A stretch of 64,000 bases of DNA, from positions 14,206,711-14,270,710 of the forward strand of contig NC_133910.1 in the NCBI RefSeq assembly GCF_964199755.1, given 5' to 3'. The notes under the pieces are model-generated. The model worked only from the letters and a program-made list of their open reading frames with translations. It searched no databases and was not told where the DNA came from. A program made the translations under genes and the position numbers. Below are positions 12,301 to 21,300 of the stretch, one piece after another (within the stretch, counting starts at the first letter, position 1; every line of letters begins with the position of its first letter). This DNA is from Larus michahellis. Its lineage: Eukaryota > Chordata > Aves > Charadriiformes > Laridae.

Positions 12301-15300
12301 CAAGCTGGGGCTGAGCCAGTACCTGCCTCCCCGTCTCTGCAGTTACGGATCCGAGACAGACGATGACTTCGCGGCTGCCACTTCCCGACCTCGCTGGGTG
12401 TCGACACTCCGAGTGGCACCAATTAGGGATGCTAATGCCTGTCCCTGCAGCAGGGACCCACAACCGTGGTAGCACTGGGGACATGACACTCTCCTGGCCG
12501 GGTTAAGCCACGCGTCCTGGGGCTGGGGACAGGGGACACACACAGGGGCAGGGCGGTCCCTCCGCTCTCCCCGATCCATCCTCCACAGCTCCCCGGCACG
12601 CAGAGCCCAGCCAAGCTCACAGAAAGTACCTGTGCAGCAGCAGCTGCTGCATTCCCCTTCCCCAGCATTGATTGTGGTGCGATGCTGAGCCCATGCAAAT
12701 CAATTTGCAGCGTTATAAACCTCAACCAGGCTTGACCCCGAGCGCTCAAGGACACAGGGATGACCAGCAGCAGCCCCACTGCAGCATCCCACCGGAGCAG
12801 GGCCGGCTCCATGGCCATGCCCCCACCGAGCTGGGGCTGCGGCTGGGCTCAGCCGCCGTGCCATGCTCCCCCGGGACCCCTGCTCCCGCAGCCGCTACGG
12901 GGGGGGGGGGGGCTATAAATAGCACACATGGCGGCTTGTTAGTGGATGGAGCGTGCCCTGGGATCCTTGGGGATGAAAGGCGCTAAATAAAGGCAGGGTA
13001 TTAGCATTTGTTATGAATCGCAGCGCTGTAAGAGCCGAGCCAGCAGCCCCGGCTACACACCGCAGACGCCCTCCCCTATGTCCAACGCCACACGGCAGCA
13101 TCTTTGCTTCCGTTGCTCTTAGCGAAGTGGGGGAAACGCTGAGTGCAGGGCTCTCACTGCAGGCAGCAGCAGGCAGCAGGGGAAGGCAGGAGCAGGCAGC
13201 AAAGGCAGGCAGTAGGGGAAGGCAGCAGGGGCAGGCACGAGCAGGCAGAAGGGGCAGGCAGGACAAGCAGGCATTGGGACAAGGCAGCAGGGGCAGGCAG
13301 TGGGGGCAGGCAGCCCAGAGCAGCCCAGGAATTGCCCCCCATGGCCAAGCCATGGCCACGGGCCCTCGCTGCCCCCTGGCAGCACTAGTGGGTCCATCCC
13401 TACTCCCATCTCAGCTGGGAGGAGGGTTTCGGCCACACATCCCACGCAGCACAGAAGGGCAGAGATCACCTGATGCAGCCCCCAGCCCCCTCCTCCCAGC
13501 TACTGGTACCCAAAACCCCCCCAACCCTCTCCCCCCACCTCTCCATCAATCCCCACTGGCACAGGCGAGGGCTGACAGCTCTGTCACCACCCGCCCTTCG
13601 CCTGCCCCCTCTCTTCCCACCACCCAGCTGCCACTGCAGCAAGAAACAGCTCTAGTTAATCAGTGCTCAAGCCCGTTAATTTGTGTTTGCCAGGTAGCGA
13701 GGAGAGGAGGGACCCAGGACTGCGAATCCCCGTCCATCACCCTGCCCGTGGTGGAGCTGCCCATGGTGGAGCTCGTCGCTCGCTGGACCGCGGCAGGGAC
13801 AGGGCAGCAGTGTGGAGAGCAGGAGATGTGGCCAGAGTTGGAACGGTTTGGGGACCCCTGGTCATGGTGGGATGCATGAGGTGATGTGATGCTCCAGCCC
13901 CACAGAGCTTTTTTGTGCTGCCACAGGCACCGCCGCCTTATCAGGGAAACCAGGGTTAATTATTTACAGGCACAAAGAGACTCTCCCACGACTGCAGGGC
14001 ACTCCAGTTCTGCCAGAACCCACGGGCGACTGGTCCAGCATCACCCACCGAGATGTGACAGGGTCTGTCCTGTGGCATTTAGTTCCCCCAGGGACTCACC
14101 GCGGCTCCTTCCTGGGGTCCCCACAGGTCCCTGCGCATCCTGATCTGGGGGGGCTGGCACATTGCCCCACACTGGGACTTCCCTCCATGTTTGGGGCTGC
14201 CTAAACCTGCTGTGGATGCTCAGCCCAGCGCCCAGAGGAGGGTAAACTGGGCACCCACCTGTGTGCTCCCGCGTGAGTTAATGGGGCACTCATGCATGCA
14301 CTAACTGGGCAGCCATGCCTGAGCTAGATGGGCGCTCATGCAAAAATAAACCGGCTGATCATGCGTGGACTAATTGGGCCCTCGTGCATAAATTAGTTGG
14401 GTGCTCCTTGGTGAACTAATTGGGTGCTCATGCATGATTTCATCGGGTGCTCATGCATGAACTACCTGGGTGCTGAGGCATAATGAAAGGAGCGTTCATG
14501 CATGGGCCAGCTGGGTGCTCATGCATAAATTTTTTGGGCACTCGTGGATTTATCAGGCGCCTGTGCATGGACTAATTGAGCACTCACCCGTAAATTCACC
14601 GAGCACCCCTGCGTGAACTAATTGGGCACACATGTGTAAATGAGTGTAATTAGTAGATAACACACTTGTGCATGTACTAATGTGTAAATTAGTGTAATTA
14701 GAAAATAACACACTTGTGCATGTACTAATTGGGCACTCAGGTGGGAATGGATCAGGTGCTCATGCATAAATTAATTGTACACGAACTGACTGGGGGCACA
14801 CACATCAATTAATTGGGTACCCATGCATCAACTGACTGGGTGCTCACGCACGGACCAGTGTTCAATCCAGCGCAAATTAACGGTGTACCCATGCAGAAAT
14901 CAACCGGGTCCTCATATGTAAACTAATTGTGCGCTCGTGTGTGTATTAATTGGATGCTCATGCATGAACTTATTGGGTGCTGATGCGGAAATGACTGGGG
15001 TGCTCATGCATGTGCTAATTGGTCCCTCATGCGTAAAATACCATGGTGCTCTGGGCTGAACCCCGCACACCCTGCAATTTATGCCCAACACACTCCACCC
15101 CTTGCCTCTGCGAAACACATATTTAAGAATTGTCTGAACATAAATCTGTTACAAACTCCACTTTCAACATCATCACAACGTTAATATTCACCAATTACAA
15201 GCTCCCCCTTCCTTCCCTACCTCCCCACCGAGCGGGCGACAGGGCTCAGCAGCACGTGCATCCTCGCTCAGATTGCGCTCCTTTCCCCTGGGACCCAGAT

Positions 15301-18300
15301 TTGGGGGTCAGCATCACAGCCCGGACAATCACCCACTGCAGAATTAGCCCTTGGTCCCCACCAAGCCACCACAGGGCTCACTACAGCATTCCAAACGGAT
15401 ATTTGATGCAGATTTCACACCTTGCTCCTGCAAACAGGAACCCAAGAAGGTCCCATCAGTCGGCAGAGATGGACCCATCCCCCCTGCCTGTCCCTGTCCC
15501 TGCAGAGCAGGTTTCCAGGGGTAACTGCATCATAACCCGGACAGTGATCACCAATTTCAGGCCCCATCCCTGCAAAACCCGTAGCCCAATGCGCGGCAGC
15601 AGCTCCAGCTGTTGGAGATACCGACGGGTGCAGTAGCTGCAGGGCTTTGTTCAGCCCCAAACGGGCTCTGGGCAGCATCCGCTGAGTGCAGAACGGGCAT
15701 CTCCCTGCAGGGCTGTCTGGGACCATCTCTGGCAGCCAGGGCTGTCGGGTGGCTTTGTGCAGGCTTGGGTCGGGGCGGGGAAGTACCCGCTGACACCAGG
15801 GACAGTTGGAGCGTGACCACGAGACTCCCCCAGCAACGCACGCCCCAGCTCCGACACCAAACCCCCGGCACGGAGCCCAGCACCTGCGGGAGCAGCACTG
15901 TGGGGGGCCAAGGGGTGAAAGCACCCCCAGGCTGCTGCAGGCTCAGTCGTCCTCCAGGACCGTCCGTCACCCCATCCTGGGGTACCTCTGAGCTCACTCA
16001 GGTCCCCATTTGACAACGTTAACTTTTAAGATATGCCACACATCAGCACTTTGGAAATTTGGGTTGTTTGGCCCGGATGACTCGGACTCATTAAAATTCA
16101 GGTTTAACTATAAAACCAATGTCCTGGTTAAACATTACCGACCACCCTGTCCTCCTGCGCCCCGGTAGGGCTCAGCCCCAGCTCTGGGGCCACCAGATCA
16201 CCTCAGGGCCGGGGTTTCTTTCCGCTCCCGGGCCAGCGCAGGGCCAGATTTGGGGAAACAGCATTAAAACACGACCCCAGCAAAACCCATCTGCAGCACC
16301 GGGGCCACCCCCACGGAAATAACTGTGGCAAGAGCCTGCCCGATGGCTCGTTTGGTCCCCGAGATGACCAGCAGCAGCTTGCCCAAACCACCGTGCCCCC
16401 ATCTCAGCCCTGCGCACCCTGGCAATGCCCAGTCCCTGCTCCCGGCCGCATCGCCCACGCACCGGCAGTGTCCCCATGTCCCAGTGCAGGTACCCCTCCG
16501 TGCAGCATCCCATTGCAAAGGGACGTCAGAGCAGCCTCACCACGCGGGCACCAACACTGCCAGAGCTGCCTACCTGTCGGAGCAGGATGGGGATGACCCC
16601 AGCTCGCCTCTCTCCCCCTGCACTTGCCCAATTTGGCTTCTCTCCCCAGCAGACACAGACATTGCCAGCATCACGGCAGGTCCAGGAGCCGCCGAGACGT
16701 TCGGAGCACAAGGCTGACAGCGTTATTGGTGTCATTTGTTACTGCTGAGATACGAAGCAATATGCGGAGAGAACTGCATGTGCGTTTGGCACTCTTCTCG
16801 CCCGCGGTTGCCATAAGTGGTCTGTCTTGCTCCCAGACTGGATAAACAGGTCCATGAGCAGCTCTGTTCTCGTCTCCCCCGGGGCTGGTACCAACAGGAA
16901 GGCCAATATGCAGTTAAAATCCATTTTAGACTTTACTAAATATTTAAGGGCCCGACATTAGGCTTTGGAAATTGGGTTCGGGGAAAACGCTGCAGTCGCT
17001 GCGAAGGCAGCAGAGGAAGGGCAAAGGACAGCGCCTTCATTTGGAAATTAATGACTCAGACTGAAACACGCTCGCAGCAGGAGCTGGCGGCCGCGGCAGG
17101 TCTATCCTGGGCTGGATTTAATCCCAGCTTCCCCAGGAGCTGTCACAGGGATGCCTCATGGTGGGGAAGAGCATCCCCAGGATGCAGGGAGCAGGGATGG
17201 AGCAGCCCTGGCTGTGCAGGGGACAGCTGTGTCCTGCCCCCCTGCTCAATCCTCCCCTTGGCTGCGGGGATTCCGGCATGGCCTGGTGCTCCAAGGTGCT
17301 GTCCCCCACCCGTGGAGGGGTTCCTGCCCCGAGCAGAGGAGAAAGGTCCCCTCCAGATCCAACGCAGGAGTTCCTGTGACTCCACCATCAGACCCTGGAG
17401 CCAAGGGAGGGTCAGGAGGACACTGCAGGGCAAAGCCTTGCTGGGAGTGGGCAAAGCCTCTGCCCCCTCCCGGTGTCACCCACCGGGATGGGGCCGTGAC
17501 AAGGGCTGCCGAAGCGGAGGGCGCTGGAGGCACCAAACACCCACTTCTCCATGGGGGGTAGCACCCAGGGCATCTCCACAGGGTCTGGCCATTGATCAGG
17601 AGACGCTGGAGAAACACGCTTGGATGAAGCACAAGCAGCCCTCCTTCCACATAGAAACCAAAAACGTGCCTTGAAGGGAGAAAAACGTGCAGGAGATGTG
17701 GGGAGCAGGCCATAGAATCACAGAATTGTCTAGGTTGGAAGGGACCTTTAAGACCATCAAGTCCAACCATCAACCTAACACTGACAAAACCATCACTAAA
17801 CCATGTCGCCAAGCACCACTGGGCTGGGGAACCTGCAGCAGGGGCCACCAAGGAACCACAGCGATGGTCACCATGTCCTGGGGTGAGCACCCCCAGCCAA
17901 CCCAGCCCTCGGGCAGGCAGGGGTGGAGGGCACGGGCCCTGGCTCCTTCTCCCATCCAGCTCCCTAGAAGACCCAGGAGGGCGAGGAGGGGAGGGAGGAA
18001 CAAAGCAACCCCACAAATGTCACCCCGATAACGGAGCGAGCGCATCCGCGGGCTCCTCCCTGAACGAGCTGTTTCCTTTGATGCCTTCAGAGCGTCTTGT
18101 TTCACAACCTTAATTATAGCGGCAGCAGCAAAGGTCAGGAGAGTGGTTAAGCAGATCCATTAACATGTCAGGGGATAAATGAAATGTGATTCTTCTGATG
18201 CCGGAGCAGCAGAGGCAGCGGCGCGAGCGTGGCTGGTAGGGACGGCTGCTCCGCTCTCCGCAGAGGGAGCCTGCAGGGTCCCTGGCCACGTCTTCCCCTT

Positions 18301-21300
18301 CCCACGCCGGCACTGCAAACACCTCCCAGGGACCACAGGGACACCCAAAAACTTGCTTCTGATACTGCAAAACTTGCTTTGCTTGCATTTCCCCGCCGAG
18401 CACCAGGTCCACGCGCAGATGGGATACCCAAACATGAGACTGCAGGTTGGGGTCTCCCTGGGGAAGGGGCTGGAGATGCCTCCAGACCACCACAGCCCTC
18501 CGGAGGCAGCACATCAGCTCCCCATCAAGCTTGCAGTGAACCTGCACCACAGCTGCCACCTTCATGGCTCTGGGTTACATGTAAAAACAGTAAAAACAGG
18601 TCCCAAACAAAAGCCAGCCCCCGGGCACCCTTCCGGTGCATCCTGCCCATCGCCCTCCCACGCTTCTGGGGCAGGTGCTCTCCTCCTCCCCAGAAAAACT
18701 TCCCTTTTGGGCTCCTGCAAATCCTATTACACACTGAGAGGGCTCGGAGCAGGCGGGCGCGCTCACCAGCTCAACCAGCCAGGAGCAGCCCAGCCTCAGC
18801 GTTACGCACCGGGTGTGCACCCACCTCGGCATCCCGGTGCCCCGCTCTCGGGAGCAGGTCCCATGGGGCTCCCAGGCTCCATCCTGAGATCCACGGGCTC
18901 TCATCCCACGGTGCTGGTAGGGCCGAGGGGAGCCAAGGGGCACGTGGCTGGTGGGGAGCGCAGGCAGCTTCATCCATCGCTTGCTGCCGAGGGCTATCAG
19001 GTGCATAACCACCTGGCCAGTTTGCCCCGCTTCCTGACAGAGGAGCAAGGGATTTCAACACAAACCAACCTGGCAGAGAAACCCAGCACCCAGGGCCAAA
19101 CATTTCGGAGCCTAAAAATAAACTAGCAGCGGGGAGTTGCCGAGGTCCCTCCACTGCTCCGCCTGTCCCTCTGCTCCTGCCCGCCACCCTGGCCGGCACA
19201 TTCCCCCAGCACTGGGGTGGCACAACGGAGCGAAGCCCCAGCCCGCTGCCCCCAGTGAGGAACTGACCCCTTTTCCCTGCTGTGAATTGCTACAGTCGGA
19301 GAATTTTCTTTCCTTTCCCGCAGAATTCAACCTGCCACGACATACCCCCGCAACTACAAATCAATATGTTTGTAGTTTGCTCTTAAACTAATGCCCATTA
19401 ATTCAATGCATGACTATCAAGCACCAGAGCCAATTTTGCGGCTTATTGTAAAAGAGCAGAAAATTATGATGCCAGAGTGAGTTTAAAATCCACAAAATAG
19501 ATCACAGTGGGTGGGACACGGTTCTTGGGAAAAGAGCATCTTCCTCTCCCCACACCTGCTCCACAGCCCGGGCCTCCCAGCGCCACGGGTGTCATTTTGG
19601 CACCCTCGCCGCGGCTCCCACGCCTTCACCACAGCCTCACCGTGGCCTCTGGAGCACCAGGACCACCGTCCCGAGCCCACGCCCGGTCCCGGCAGCGATG
19701 CCATGCACCTACATGGCTCCGAGCGCAGTGGATTGTGCGGCTATTGCAGCTGGCGTTAAAAAAAAAAATACAGTCTTAGTAGTTCTGAACCTGGAAAGCA
19801 GCTATAAAAAGTGAACACTGAAACCCAATTCCCCCCCAAATGACTAAAAAGAAGAGCTAAAATGTACTCTTCTGAAACAACCACAAATTTTTGAGCATGA
19901 TTTTAAGGGTTGTCAATGCTGTGGCTGGGCTAGGAGCGCTGCTGTAAGTAGGGATGCTCAGCACTGCATTTCTCTCACAATTTCTCTAACAAGAGTCCAC
20001 GTCAAGCCATTTCTACCCACGACGCATATTCTGCACCCACAACCGCACACGTGCACTTTGCACAACTTTATGCAGGCTGCAGGTACCCCAGGACCTGCAT
20101 CAGTCTCCAGCTTAGCAAAACCCTTTGACAGTGTCCCCAAAAAACTCTTAAGCACCACCCCAAACCCCACCATGGCCCACAGCCACCAGCACCTGGCCCA
20201 AGTTAAGCCCAGGATTAAATTCCCGCTGAAGAGGGTCCAGCAGATGTGATCCAGGGAGGACGGCGGTTCCTTCGAGTCTTGGGCATTATCACCTCCTGGG
20301 ACAAAACACACAGAGGCCAAAGCTGCGTCTCTGAGCTACCTCAACAAGGCATCAGGAAGATTAATAAATTAATGACTATAAAGCACTTCCAGAGACTTTT
20401 GGATGAAAGGCTCTATGGAAGTACAAAGAATTACATAATTCATTATTCATTATTATTATCACTCAGTGTTGGCTTCTCCCGCACGCTCCTACACGGCACC
20501 AGCCCGGCCTCTGAGGAAGGTTAAATCCTCACCCCGCAGCTGGGCTCCCCCCGCCAGCGCCTGGCAGACGGGTAAGCTTGGCACTGACGGATGTTCCTGG
20601 GCACTCAGGTGCCCAGAGATGCTGAAAGGCACCCAGCGATGGGTCCAAATCAACAGGACTTGGGCAGCCGGCACTTCGAAGAAGCCCTCGGATGTCCTTC
20701 TGCGCCTTTAGGTGTCCAAGTGCCATTAAATTCTGGCCCCCAGCACCGTAAGTCAGGAGCGGAGTGTGGAGGGGAGCCAAGAGACGAGGTTTCCAGGCTC
20801 CTGACCTTCTGTATGCAGTTCCCAGCAGGACCTGGGACAACCTGCTATGAATACCTGCAGTAAAATAATTTTCATATCTCATGAAGGCTACTGACGGCAA
20901 CCCTGCAGCATCCTCGGCACGACCACCATGCCCACGACTGCCCTGCCACGTGAGCTTCTCTCCTGGCTGCACCCACCACCAGCCCCAAGAATGCTGCTAC
21001 CCAGGTACAACCAGAGAAATGCCAAAAATAGGAGATGGAGATACCCAAGGGGATAGGAGATAGTGGCCAGGGGACCCAAGACGCCACCAGGGGAAAGAGC
21101 ACAGGCTGCAGGTCCTCTGTAGTCCCCTAGATGTGATAAATCTCTACAAAAGCCATGTAGGGCAGGGTGCGGGGGGCGAAGTCTCCCCGTCCCTCCCATC
21201 CCAGCAGAGCCAAGAAGGGGCTTTTTGTTATTTGCTTCATTCTGTTTGGAAATGGCACAAACAGAAAATGATGCAATGGAAGGAAATACCCATCTTGGGA

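Noticed and set aside
13013..13879. 288-codon plus-strand frame
   Set aside because: Its length comes from the GCAG minisatellite and GC-rich flanks; low-complexity product, no known domain.
14242..15053. Regular repeats that might suggest a CRISPR-like array
   Set aside because: Units are head to tail with no unique spacers, they are degenerate, and the genome is a vertebrate one.
18179..19126. 315-codon plus-strand frame in NCS1 intron 1
   Set aside because: No recognisable domain, no splice context, GC-rich background, overlapped by comparable frames on both strands.
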